Below, in pieces: positions 1 through 8,913 of a stretch of 12,484 bases of DNA. Made by a program: the position numbers and the translations under genes. Every line of letters starts with the position of its first letter. Positions within the stretch are counted from its first letter, which is position 1. The notes beneath the pieces were generated by a model. It was not told the origin of the DNA and did no database searches. It saw only the letters and a list, made by a program, of their open reading frames with translations. The stretch spans positions 1 to 12,484 of the forward strand of contig JAFCZY010000078.1 in the NCBI GenBank assembly GCA_019314105.1. The letters are read 5' to 3'. The DNA comes from Deltaproteobacteria bacterium (GTDB lineage Bacteria > Desulfobacterota > Desulfobacteria > Desulfobacterales > Desulfobacteraceae).

Positions 1-1226
1 TAATAGAGGGTCTTGTTATAATTCGAGGCCTTGTTTTTCCTGATCTGATTTTTTTGGGAATTCACATCATGCTCCAGGCAGCCGATGGTAAGAATCAGTC
101 CGATGAAAGCCGCAGCCATTCCTGTGAACAGGGTTGTTATCACAGGGTCGAGAGAAGAAACAAGACCCTTTGTCCAAAATTTTAGTGTCCATGCATCAGG
201 AAGAAAATCAGGGAACCTCCACTGCCATGTCAAAGACCAGATCACAAGGATAACAGACGAAACTAGAGTGAAAACGATAGTACAGCTCCCCATAAAAAAA
301 ATAACCCGTTTAAACGAACCCAAGAAAGAGTGCCGACTTCCATTTAAAATCCACCGCCTTGAAAAACCCCCGACTGATCTTTCGATGAAATAAACAGATA
401 AAATACTTAACAGCACAATAAAAAAAAGAAATAAAGACCCGGCTGCAGCAATCAATTTAAAGCTCATATCTGGATCATTGAACCATTTCAAAATCAGTAC
501 GGCAAGTGGCGGCGGGGAGCTTGGGCCTAAAATAATAGCCATATCCACCACTGAAAGAGAATAAGCAATGATAGCAAAGATTGATAATCTTAAATGAGGA
601 TATAATCTTGGAATTAAAATTTTCAGCCAGATCTGCTCTTTTTTATACCCAAGCGCCCTTCCGGTCAGAAGTGTTTTTTCAATATCAAGCTGACCCAGGG
701 CACCCATGGTAACCATAATTAAGAAAGGAAACTCTTTGATTGCCAATGCAATGGCAAGACTAATTCCGGCAGGGTCATTGAGAAGAATCCAGTCAGGTGG
801 ATAGCTGAAACCCGTTAATCCCGGAGAAACCATCCTGATCAGCCACCCGGAAGGGGCAATTAAAAAACCAAAGCCGATGGCAAATGCTGCATGAGGAATC
901 GAAAGAACGGGGGAAAGAATTTTTTCAAAAAATTTCCATAACGCGTTTCCATAAGAAACGGTAATAAACAACAATGCAAGAATGACAACACCAAAAGAGG
1001 CTGTTAACCCGGAAAAAAGCGTCACAAGGATGGATGTTTGAATACCCGGGTAAGAAAAAAAATCAAACCAGACAGACAACGAAAACCGTGTATTCCCGAT
1101 AACAGGCAGGTAATTCATAGATGGTAAAAGTGTTCCAAGAAGACCTGCTATAACGGTTATACAAAACAAACTGATAACAAAGACAGGAAAAATACGGCTT
1201 ATTTCCTGTCTGGACAATCGCATCAT
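1..1226 (-). CDS. ynjC: YnjC-type ABC transporter permease, partial (3' end off window)
   Basis: Inner-membrane permease of a YnjBCD-type ABC importer; the substrate is not firmly known (thiamin has been proposed for the family). The frame is open without a stop from 1226 to the left edge, about 408 codons, whereas E. coli YnjC has about 511, so roughly 100 residues lie outside. The protein is strongly hydrophobic with many membrane segments. An EAA-type cytoplasmic loop at about residues 185-210 (GRALGYKK then ILIPRLYP) is the contact site for the ATPase. A second permease half begins near residue 370, as expected for a double-length permease. The start is one of two adjacent ATG codons (1226 or 1223). 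GAGGAGA at 1227-1233 favours the second by spacing. The gap to the upstream binding-protein gene is only about 9 nt, so the two are almost certainly co-transcribed. Confidence 0.85.
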   Translation of the reverse strand, partial: MMRLSRQEISRIFPVFVISLFCITVIAGLLGTLLPSMNYLPVIGNTRFSLSVWFDFFSYPGIQTSILVTLFSGLTASFGVVILALLFITVSYGNALWKFFEKILSPVLSIPHAAFAIGFGFLIAPSGWLIRMVSPGLTGFSYPPDWILLNDPAGISLAIALAIKEFPFLIMVTMGALGQLDIEKTLLTGRALGYKKEQIWLKILIPRLYPHLRLSIFAIIAYSLSVVDMAIILGPSSPPPLAVLILKWFNDPDMSFKLIAAAGSLFLFFIVLLSILSVYFIERSVGGFSRRWILNGSRHSFLGSFKRVIFFMGSCTIVFTLVSSVILVIWSLTWQWRFPDFLPDAWTLKFWTKGLVSSLDPVITTLFTGMAAAFIGLILTIGCLEHDVNSQKNQIRKNKASNYNKTLY

Positions 1227-1235
1227 TCTCCTCGT

Positions 1236-2432
1236 TTATTTGCTGTATCGTTTAAGCCACTTTTTTTCCAGGGCTTGAACCCATGAAACATGGGGTTCCG
1301 GTAAAACCTGGCCCAGTTCATTGGGTGTCAGGGTGGCAATCCCTTTTGGAACCGCATCAAATAAGGCTTTATTCTTGCCTGTAAGCTTTCGGATATCAAG
1401 AACAGTCGGATCTCCCCAGATCTCCGGGTCTGCTTTTTTTGCCTGGGCCTCAGGGCTTAAAAGGAAATTGGCAAACACCATTGCTCCCTTCTTGGCTGAC
1501 GAGTTGAATGGTATGCCCACAAAATGAGCATTGCCAATGGTACCGCTGGTATGGATATAGGTTCTTACGGTATCTGGAAGTTCACCGTTTTCAATGGCAT
1601 TGCTGGCAGAATTTGGATTAAAGCTTAGAGAAATAAAAATTTCATTATCATTTAAAAGACTTAACATCTGAGAGGCACTTGTCGGGAACACCTTTCCTTT
1701 TCGCCACAAAAAAGGATGTAATGTATCCAGGTAATCCCATAATGGTCGGGTGTTTTTTTCAAAATCCGACTGGATCACCGGATGATTCAGTGCATCAGGA
1801 TCAGAGATCAGTTCAAAAAGTGCCTGTTTAATAAAGGTAGTGCCATGAAAACCCGGCAAGGCAGGATACGTAAATCTTCCTGGATTTTCCCGGGCAAACA
1901 CAAGAAGATCTAACATACTTTTCGGATGTTCCGGCACCGGTTTTGTATCATATAAAAAGACAAGTTGGGCCATTCCCCAAGGGGATTCCATGTTATCAAC
2001 AGGTATAGTAAAATCATAAAGTACTGTTTTTTTATTCTCTGTATCCACCAAATGATAATTGGGCAATTTTTGAGAAAAGGGCCCATACAAAAGACGGTTC
2101 TCTTTCATGGCCTTAAAATTTTCGCCATTGATCCACATCAGGTCCACACTACCGTTTTTATGTTTTTTTGCTGCTTTTTCAACAAGGATGCGGGAAACCA
2201 CGTCGCCAATATCTGCTGCTTTTACATGGATTACACGGACCCCGTATTTTTTTTGTACAACTCCTGAGGCCCAAGCGATATACTCATTAATCGGTTGAGA
2301 ACCGCCCCAGGCATTGAAATATACGGTTTGCCCTTTTGCTGCCGTTTCAACCTCACCCCACTCTTGCGCGAAGGCTTGTGAAAAACCTGATAAAAGAGTC
2401 AACCCTAGTAAAATTAAAAAAAAGTGTCTCAT
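1236..2432 (-). CDS. ynjB: YnjB-type ABC transporter substrate-binding protein
   Basis: Periplasmic solute-binding protein that delivers ligand to the YnjC permease encoded next to it; the ligand is not established. I chose the ATG at 2432 (398 aa) over an in-frame ATG at 2465. It has an AGGA ribosome site six bases upstream, and it places a clean signal peptide at the very N-terminus: MRH, a hydrophobic core, then a likely cut after AFA at about residue 22. The mature part closely matches what I recall of E. coli YnjB (388 aa): FNAWGGSQPIN near the start, SVDLMWINGENF, ESPWGMAQL, a TYP segment, and ANFLLSPEAQ plus DPEIWGDPTVLD near the end. No lipobox cysteine is seen, so a soluble periplasmic protein is expected. 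It is the first gene of the minus-strand operon. Confidence 0.9.
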   Translation of the reverse strand: MRHFFLILLGLTLLSGFSQAFAQEWGEVETAAKGQTVYFNAWGGSQPINEYIAWASGVVQKKYGVRVIHVKAADIGDVVSRILVEKAAKKHKNGSVDLMWINGENFKAMKENRLLYGPFSQKLPNYHLVDTENKKTVLYDFTIPVDNMESPWGMAQLVFLYDTKPVPEHPKSMLDLLVFARENPGRFTYPALPGFHGTTFIKQALFELISDPDALNHPVIQSDFEKNTRPLWDYLDTLHPFLWRKGKVFPTSASQMLSLLNDNEIFISLSFNPNSASNAIENGELPDTVRTYIHTSGTIGNAHFVGIPFNSSAKKGAMVFANFLLSPEAQAKKADPEIWGDPTVLDIRKLTGKNKALFDAVPKGIATLTPNELGQVLPEPHVSWVQALEKKWLKRYSK

Positions 2433-2658
2433 GGTATGTCCTGTTTCTCTTGAATTTAAAAACACGCTCTTCTATGTATACGAATGTTAAACAATCTTCG
2501 TGTGGAATTATCCCTTTGTCAAGGCAAAAAACAAATTTAAAAAATATCAGACAAACAAAAAAGAAAGGAGGATACTTTTTATTTTCCTATGGTTTAAAAA
2601 TCTGATATGATTTTATTTTTCACAATTACAAAATAAAGTCTTACAAAGGAGTGTTGTT
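2433..2658. promoter_or_regulatory. Divergent intergenic region, ynjB operon / aminotransferase
   Basis: Both leftward (ynjBC) and rightward (aminotransferase) transcription must start here. On the minus strand a perfect TTGACA sits at 2517-2522, but 17 bases on only a weak -10 (GAAGAT, 2494-2499) is found, so this promoter is tentative. A perfect 8-bp inverted repeat, ATATCAGA (2544-2551) and TCTGATAT (2601-2608), flanks a 49-nt segment that carries an orphan AAAGGAGG (2564-2571) on the plus strand. No open frame of any length follows that Shine-Dalgarno-like site. No coding sequence or riboswitch was recognised. Confidence 0.35.
2439..2442 (-). promoter_or_regulatory. Ribosome binding site deciding the ynjB start
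   Basis: AGGA on the minus strand lies six bases before the ATG at 2432. The longer reading from the ATG at 2465 has no comparable site and would put eleven hydrophilic residues in front of the signal peptide. Confidence 0.6.
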
Positions 2659-3858
2659 TTGGAAGAAAAGAGTGTTATTCGTTTTGCAAACCGTATGAAT
2701 CAGCTGCCCCCTTATTTATTCGGAATGATCAACCAGATGAAAATGGAAAAAAGGCGGGCCGGGGATGATGTCAGTGATCTTGGTATGGGGAATCCGATGG
2801 ATCCCACACCTGATGCGGTGATTGAAAAACTGATTGAAGTGGCCAAAGACCCCAAATCACATCGATATCCGGAAACCTCCGGCATGCCGCATTTAAAAAT
2901 TGAAATTACTAAATATTACAAGCGACATTATAATATTGATCTTGATTCTGAAAAAGAAACTTATTTCACTATTGGTTCCAAAGAGGGAATATCCCATCTC
3001 TGTCTGGCCATCATGGGCCCGGGAGATTCCGTGCTTGTGCCTGCCCCTGCATTCCCGGTGCATATTTATGCAGCCGTTATTGCCGGAGCCAATGTCATGA
3101 AGATACCCATAGCACCTGAAAAAAGCTTTCTTGATCGCATCATCAACATCTGTGAATCCTGTTATCCCAAACCCAAAGTTCTCATGCTCAATTATCCCCA
3201 TAACCCCACAGGGGTTGTAACGAACAAAGAATTTTTCAAAGAAGTGGTAAAGCTTGCCAAACGCTTTAAATTCATGGTCATCAATGACTTTGCCTATTCA
3301 AAAATTACTTTTGACGGATATGAAGCCCCCAGTTTTCTTGAGGTGGAGGGTGCAAAAGATATAGGGGTTGAATTCGGGTCTTTTTCAAAATCCTATAACA
3401 TGGCCGGATGGAGAATTGGGTATTGTGTGGGAAATGCTGAGATTGTTCAAGCCCTTGGAAAAATTAAAGGGTATTTTGACTATGGGATCTTTTCTGCCAT
3501 CCAGGTGGCTGGCATTATTGCGTTGCGCGATTGTGACGACACTATTCCCGAGCTGGCAAGTCTGTACCAAACCAGAAGAGATGTTTTGTGCAGCGGCCTT
3601 GAAAGAATCGGATGGGACATTAAAAAACCAAAAGCCGGTATGTTTGTCTGGGCAAAAATTCCGGAACCATTCAACAGAATGGGAGCCATGCAGTTTGCCA
3701 TTGAAATGATGGACAGAGCGAACGTAGCGGTTGCTCCCGGAACAGGATTCAGCGAAGAAGGAGAAGGTTTCCTGCGTCTTGCCCTGGTGGAAAACGAAGA
3801 ACGGTTGAGACAGGCTGTTCGTCAAATAAAAAAAGCCATGGAAAATATAAGTGTTTAA
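2659..3858 (+). CDS. alaC: AlaC-like PLP-dependent aminotransferase (class I/II)
   Basis: Fold-type I pyridoxal-phosphate aminotransferase, 399 aa, cytoplasmic. It resembles E. coli AlaC (glutamate-pyruvate transaminase, 412 aa) along its whole length as I recall it: LPPYLF and a GNP motif near the N-terminus, TIGSKEG, the SKSYNMAGWRIG block, and ALVENEERLRQA near the end. Visible active-site residues are Asn182 in HNPTG, Asp210 and Tyr213 in NDFAYS, the Schiff-base Lys244 in SFSKSYN, and the carboxylate-binding Arg373 in FLRLAL. The start is a TTG at 2659 with AAAGGAG at 2645-2651 and a seven-base spacer; no ATG is better placed. Likely reaction: alanine + 2-oxoglutarate to pyruvate + glutamate. 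The related aspartate and LL-diaminopimelate aminotransferases are alternatives that sequence alone does not exclude. Confidence 0.85.
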   Translation: MEEKSVIRFANRMNQLPPYLFGMINQMKMEKRRAGDDVSDLGMGNPMDPTPDAVIEKLIEVAKDPKSHRYPETSGMPHLKIEITKYYKRHYNIDLDSEKETYFTIGSKEGISHLCLAIMGPGDSVLVPAPAFPVHIYAAVIAGANVMKIPIAPEKSFLDRIINICESCYPKPKVLMLNYPHNPTGVVTNKEFFKEVVKLAKRFKFMVINDFAYSKITFDGYEAPSFLEVEGAKDIGVEFGSFSKSYNMAGWRIGYCVGNAEIVQALGKIKGYFDYGIFSAIQVAGIIALRDCDDTIPELASLYQTRRDVLCSGLERIGWDIKKPKAGMFVWAKIPEPFNRMGAMQFAIEMMDRANVAVAPGTGFSEEGEGFLRLALVENEERLRQAVRQIKKAMENISV

Positions 3859-3859
3859 T

Positions 3860-4519
3860 TCAACTGATTGAGCATTTAATTACCTGCACCGCCTTTTCAA
3901 CAGATAAAGTGCCTGTGTTCAAAAGAAGATCGTAATTTGCCGGATTGATTGCATCACTATTAAAATACCTTTTTACAAAGGCGCTTCTGTTGGCGTCTGT
4001 ACTGACGATATGTTTTTGGGCATCGTCCTTGTTCAAATCAAGGCTTCTCTGTATATAATCACGCCTGACTGTCATGGGAGCAATAATTCTTACCCTGAGA
4101 GCTTTTTGTTTTTTTAACACACAATTGGCACCTCTTCCGAGAATAACGGCATTTCCATGCTTGCCGATGGTGCTCAATATCTTAAACAGGAATTTTGAAT
4201 ATTCATCCGGCCACAAATGCTGCTCACTTACAAAATTAGATACGATATCATCAACGATATTCATTCCTCTTTCATCCAGAGTTTCTATAAAAACCCGACT
4301 GTTCTTTGATGTCTCAACCATGGCATCAACTATTTCGTGATGGAAAAGATCAAACCCTGTTTCCCGACAAAGTTGTTTTGCAACTTCATATCCCCGGCTG
4401 CCCGATTCCCTTGATATGGTGATAACATTGACGGTCTCCTGAATGGGTTTATCTTTCCTTTTCTCCTGTTCCCATCTTTTGATCCGCTCGTCGATTATTT
4501 TATGAATAGACTTGGTCAT
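3860..4519 (-). CDS. Cytidylate kinase-like family protein
   Basis: 219-aa protein of the cytidylate-kinase-like P-loop family (Pfam Cytidylate_kin2 type); the natural substrate of this family is not settled, so CMP kinase activity is not claimed. After a charged, probably helical N-terminal stretch (about 1-30) comes ITISRESGSRG (about 33-43), which occupies the P-loop position. It is followed by a lid/helix region with NFVSEQHLW, then VILGRGANCVL and LRVRIIAP, the hallmark blocks of the family. The C-terminus carries FNSDAINPANYDLLLNTG, a typical nucleotide-kinase ending. The ATG at 4519 has a strong AAGGAGG (4525-4531) five bases upstream. The gene lies 132 bp after gyrB on the same strand, and its stop codon is one base from that of the convergent aminotransferase. 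Confidence 0.82.
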   Translation of the reverse strand: MTKSIHKIIDERIKRWEQEKRKDKPIQETVNVITISRESGSRGYEVAKQLCRETGFDLFHHEIVDAMVETSKNSRVFIETLDERGMNIVDDIVSNFVSEQHLWPDEYSKFLFKILSTIGKHGNAVILGRGANCVLKKQKALRVRIIAPMTVRRDYIQRSLDLNKDDAQKHIVSTDANRSAFVKRYFNSDAINPANYDLLLNTGTLSVEKAVQVIKCSIS

Positions 4520-4651
4520 GATATCCTCCTTTTTTTAATAACTATCACAAAGAATTTATCATTGAAGTGTATTCACAGAATACTTTAAATTCGGAATTAA
4601 GTCAATTAAACGTTGGCCTGCCTCACCAGTTTTTTGTTTTAGACAACTCTA
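4520..4651. promoter_or_regulatory. Intergenic region between gyrB and the kinase-like gene
   Basis: It contains a perfect 6-bp inverted repeat with a 3-base centre, GTATTC-ACA-GAATAC (4569-4583), about 50 bp before the kinase-like start. This could be an operator. It lacks a following T-run in either direction, so a rho-independent terminator is unlikely. No other element was recognised; a promoter for the kinase-like gene may lie here. Confidence 0.3.
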
Positions 4652-7084
<2,433 letters not shown>

Positions 7085-7089
7085 CTATA

Positions 7090-7545
7090 TTATGATATAT
7101 GCATCGCCATTATGACACAAATAAGTTTATCATCATTAAGACCCCTGATAATACAAGGACTTTTATTGTCTTTAACATTTAGAACAACAATACTGTCTTC
7201 AAAAACACTTAAGGCATCTATAAAATATCTCGGATTAAAGGCACTTTTAATCTCTTCATCAGAAAATGAGATCATCATCTGCTCTTTTGATTCACCTATT
7301 TCAGGATTGGTAATGGTAACCAAAAGCTCATTGTCTTTGAAATTTAAAATCACACTTTTATAATCATCAGAAGTTAAAATAGATACCCGCTTCATAAGGG
7401 TTGAAAACATAACTTTGTCCATTTCAATGGGAATCATATTTTCGTGATTTATCACAGGTTTATAATCAGGGTACTCTCCTTCAAGAAGTTTGATCATGAT
7501 GGATTCATTTTTATTTTGAAAATTCTCCTTTAAACTCTGTATCAT
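7090..7545 (-). CDS. dnaN: DnaN C-terminal fragment (end of domain II and domain III)
   Basis: Open for 151 codons from an ATG at 7545 that overlaps the N-terminal fragment in another frame. Clamp similarity begins only at about residue 15 (SIMIKLLEGEYPDYKPV), so the first residues are frame-shifted nonsense. Domain III follows: MIPIEMDKVMFSTLMKRV, NPRYFIDALSVF, and the closing VIMAMHIS that matches the VVMPMRL pocket of E. coli. No Shine-Dalgarno sequence precedes the ATG at 7545 or the later in-frame ATG at 7497, so independent translation is doubtful. Confidence 0.7.
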   Translation of the reverse strand: MIQSLKENFQNKNESIMIKLLEGEYPDYKPVINHENMIPIEMDKVMFSTLMKRVSILTSDDYKSVILNFKDNELLVTITNPEIGESKEQMMISFSDEEIKSAFNPRYFIDALSVFEDSIVVLNVKDNKSPCIIRGLNDDKLICVIMAMHIS

Positions 7546-8095
7546 AACAATGAAGCCGTCTTGAATCCGTTGATACGATTCTTAATCTTTCGCCATCATC
7601 TGTTGATATTTTTTCGATCAGTGATCCGATAACATAAATCCGTTTTTCTTCACCTGAATAATTCACAATAGAAGCTACATCAACCATCTTTTTTAAATCT
7701 GTGGAATTAATTTCAACAAATTCTATATTTTCTATGACCGGGGTTTCAGGAAAGTTTTCATAATCAGAAGATACAATATGAAAAACACTGTCTCCCTTTC
7801 CAATTTCAACCCACCTGTTTTCTATTTCATTAATTAGAATTTTATTTTCCGGGTATTCTCTGATAATTTCAAAAAATTTTTTTGAATTAATAGATAAAAC
7901 ACCCTCTGTTTCCACTTGGGCCTCATAGGTCCCAAGAAAAACAGTTTCCAGATCATTGGCTGTGATAGTGATCTCGGATCCCATTGCTTTGATAAGAATA
8001 TCAGATGTAATGGTCAAATTGGTTTTTCTTCCGGTCAATCCCTGAATTTTTGAAAGAACGTCCAGAATATTTTTTTTGTCAAACGAAAATTTCAT
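7511..8095 (-). CDS. dnaN: DnaN N-terminal fragment (domain I and first part of domain II)
   Basis: 194 codons. It begins MKFSFDKKNILDVLSKIQGLTGRK, typical of a clamp start, with AAGGA (8103-8107) seven bases before the ATG. Domain I covers about residues 1-125, including NSKKFFEIIREYP. Domain II starts with VEINSTDLKKMVDVAS and runs to RIVSTDSRRLHCYDTEF, which holds part of the peptide-binding pocket (Thr176, Arg180 and Leu181 by comparison with E. coli Thr172, Arg176 and Leu177). Similarity stops at about residue 191, and the frame closes at TAA three codons later. Confidence 0.75.
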   Translation of the reverse strand: MKFSFDKKNILDVLSKIQGLTGRKTNLTITSDILIKAMGSEITITANDLETVFLGTYEAQVETEGVLSINSKKFFEIIREYPENKILINEIENRWVEIGKGDSVFHIVSSDYENFPETPVIENIEFVEINSTDLKKMVDVASIVNYSGEEKRIYVIGSLIEKISTDDGERLRIVSTDSRRLHCYDTEFKGEFSK

Positions 8096-8130
8096 TTAAT
8101 TTTCCTTTTTTAAAATTATATATCCTTTAA

Positions 8131-8159
8131 TATTTATATTAAATTATTTGATTTATCAA
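8131..8159 (-). promoter_or_regulatory. Possible dnaN promoter
   Basis: On the minus strand TTGATA (8154-8159) is followed 17 bases later by TAAATA (8131-8136), about 35 bp before the dnaN start. Matches of this quality arise easily in sequence this AT-rich, so the call is weak. Confidence 0.22.
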
Positions 8160-8344
8160 TTATTAAATAGGGATGATTTTGTTTATTACATATTTAGTAA
8201 ATAACTATAATAATAATAAAGAGTGTTTAAATGTTTAAAACTATTCAACTATTTAAAATAATTATAGATAATCATAAAACAACTATTTATAATTATGTTT
8301 GTTTCTCAATAAAACCCCACACGTTTTAGCGCTTAATTTTAAGG

Positions 8345-8370
8345 TGTTCAAAACTGCCTGGTTTTAAACA
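8345..8370 (-). terminator. Possible hairpin terminator after the RdgC partner gene
   Basis: Read on the minus strand, TGTTTAAAAC, a six-base loop CAGGCA and GTTTTGAACA form a 10-bp stem with one G-U pair, starting five bases after the stop of the RdgC partner gene. No T-run follows directly, so it may only be a weak terminator or an RNA-protecting hairpin. Confidence 0.35.
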
Positions 8371-8375
8371 ATTTA

Positions 8376-8909
8376 TTAAAATGATTCAATCCAGTTTTTA
8401 ACATCTTGTAATCCTTTATTATTCCAATCATCTACTGTTCTTTTTTCAAGATATTTTAAAAATAGAGTGTCAATAACTTCAAAAATTTTAAAACAAGAAA
8501 AAGCTTTTTCCAATACCAGACCTTCAATTTCATCTTTTTTTTTAGACAGTTCTATCTTTGGGGTTTTTAGACTGGTAATATTAAAACTTTCTCCTTTTAT
8601 CGTAAATTTATACTCATCTTCATTGATTTTACAGATCAGATTAATCTGGGTAACCCACGCCCCTTTTTTCAGCGCAGTGGTTCCTTCTTCAAGACCCGCT
8701 TGGTCCCCCTTTATGGTAATTTTTTCTTTTGATTTATCCCCTAATTTATTTTCAAGGACAATTGAATTACCCACTTCAAGCGTGACAGCATCTTTTGTGT
8801 TTAAAAGGGATGATATAGTCTGATCGGTTTCAATTAAGAACCAGATCCAGGTTAAAAAATCATTTCCAAGAAATTTATATTTATTATAAGCAGTTGCAAT
8901 ATCAAGCAT
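8376..8909 (-). CDS. RdgC-partner protein, resembles the C-terminal half of RdgC
   Basis: 177-aa soluble protein of no recognised named family. The N-terminus has a striking aromatic block, FLGNDFLTWIWFLIETD (residues 13-29). The rest (about 75-155) can be laid against the second half of E. coli RdgC: LKKGAWVTQINLICK against EAGKVVTKLALDWQ, then a strand-rich stretch, then FSCFKIFEVIDTLFLKYL against the RdgC C-terminal helix. This alignment is by eye only. The start codon is four bases after the stop of the RdgC-like gene and in a different frame. GAGG (8917-8920) seven bases upstream overlaps that stop, giving a classic translationally coupled pair. It probably acts with its neighbour on DNA. 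A simple frameshift split is less likely because the gene has its own well-placed ribosome site. Confidence 0.6.
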   Translation of the reverse strand: MLDIATAYNKYKFLGNDFLTWIWFLIETDQTISSLLNTKDAVTLEVGNSIVLENKLGDKSKEKITIKGDQAGLEEGTTALKKGAWVTQINLICKINEDEYKFTIKGESFNITSLKTPKIELSKKKDEIEGLVLEKAFSCFKIFEVIDTLFLKYLEKRTVDDWNNKGLQDVKNWIESF

Positions 8910-8913
8910 AAGA

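Larger units (their letters stand above)
7090..8095 (-). pseudogene. dnaN: dnaN, beta sliding clamp, disrupted by internal deletion and frame change
   Basis: The two halves of one sliding clamp (processivity factor of DNA polymerase III) lie in different frames: 8095-7511 for the N-terminal part and 7545-7090 for the C-terminal part. In E. coli DnaN, Leu177 of the TDGHRL pocket and Pro242 of FPDY are 65 residues apart. Here the matching Leu181 (TDSRRL) and the Pro of EYPDY are separated by only 85 nt, about 28 codons. Roughly 110 nt, encoding the later strand-helix-strand part of domain II, is therefore absent. A loss of about 110 nt is not a multiple of three and by itself explains the frame change. 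The total span is 1006 nt against about 1100-1120 for an intact gene. A functional clamp is not expected from this locus, so either another dnaN exists or the sequence is wrong here. Confidence 0.82.
8096..8375. other. AT-rich, repeat-bearing gap between dnaN and the RdgC pair
   Basis: 280 bp without a gene. By hand count 8101-8280 has 24 G/C in 180 bases (about 87% AT). It holds a perfect tandem octamer, TGTTTAAA twice (8224-8231 and 8232-8239), with a third copy on the minus strand (8363-8370) and a one-mismatch copy on the plus strand (8345-8352). It also has direct repeats CAACTATTTA (8246-8255 and 8280-8289), with further AACTAT copies at 8203 and 8239. The low melting stability next to dnaN recalls a DNA-unwinding element, but I see no near-consensus DnaA box (TTATCCACA) and no dnaA gene. 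A strong dnaN-gyrB promoter region is the simpler reading. Confidence 0.4.

Noticed and set aside
85..393. Open frame of 102 codons on the plus strand
   Set aside because: It is antisense to the permease gene, whose minus-strand frame is open throughout with clear membrane segments.
2433..2658. TPP riboswitch upstream of the ynjB operon
   Set aside because: Considered because thiamin was suggested as a YnjBCD substrate, but no thi-box sequence such as CTGAGA in a suitable fold was found.
3385..3825. Open frame of 146 codons on the minus strand
   Set aside because: It is antisense to the aminotransferase active-site region and has no recognisable motif.
4620..4651. Rho-independent terminator after gyrB
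   Set aside because: Only very short complementary stretches (TGG/CCA) and no T-run in the minus-strand direction.
8096..8375. Definite oriC
   Set aside because: AT-richness and repeats fit, but no near-consensus DnaA box or dnaA gene is visible, so it is listed only as a possibility.
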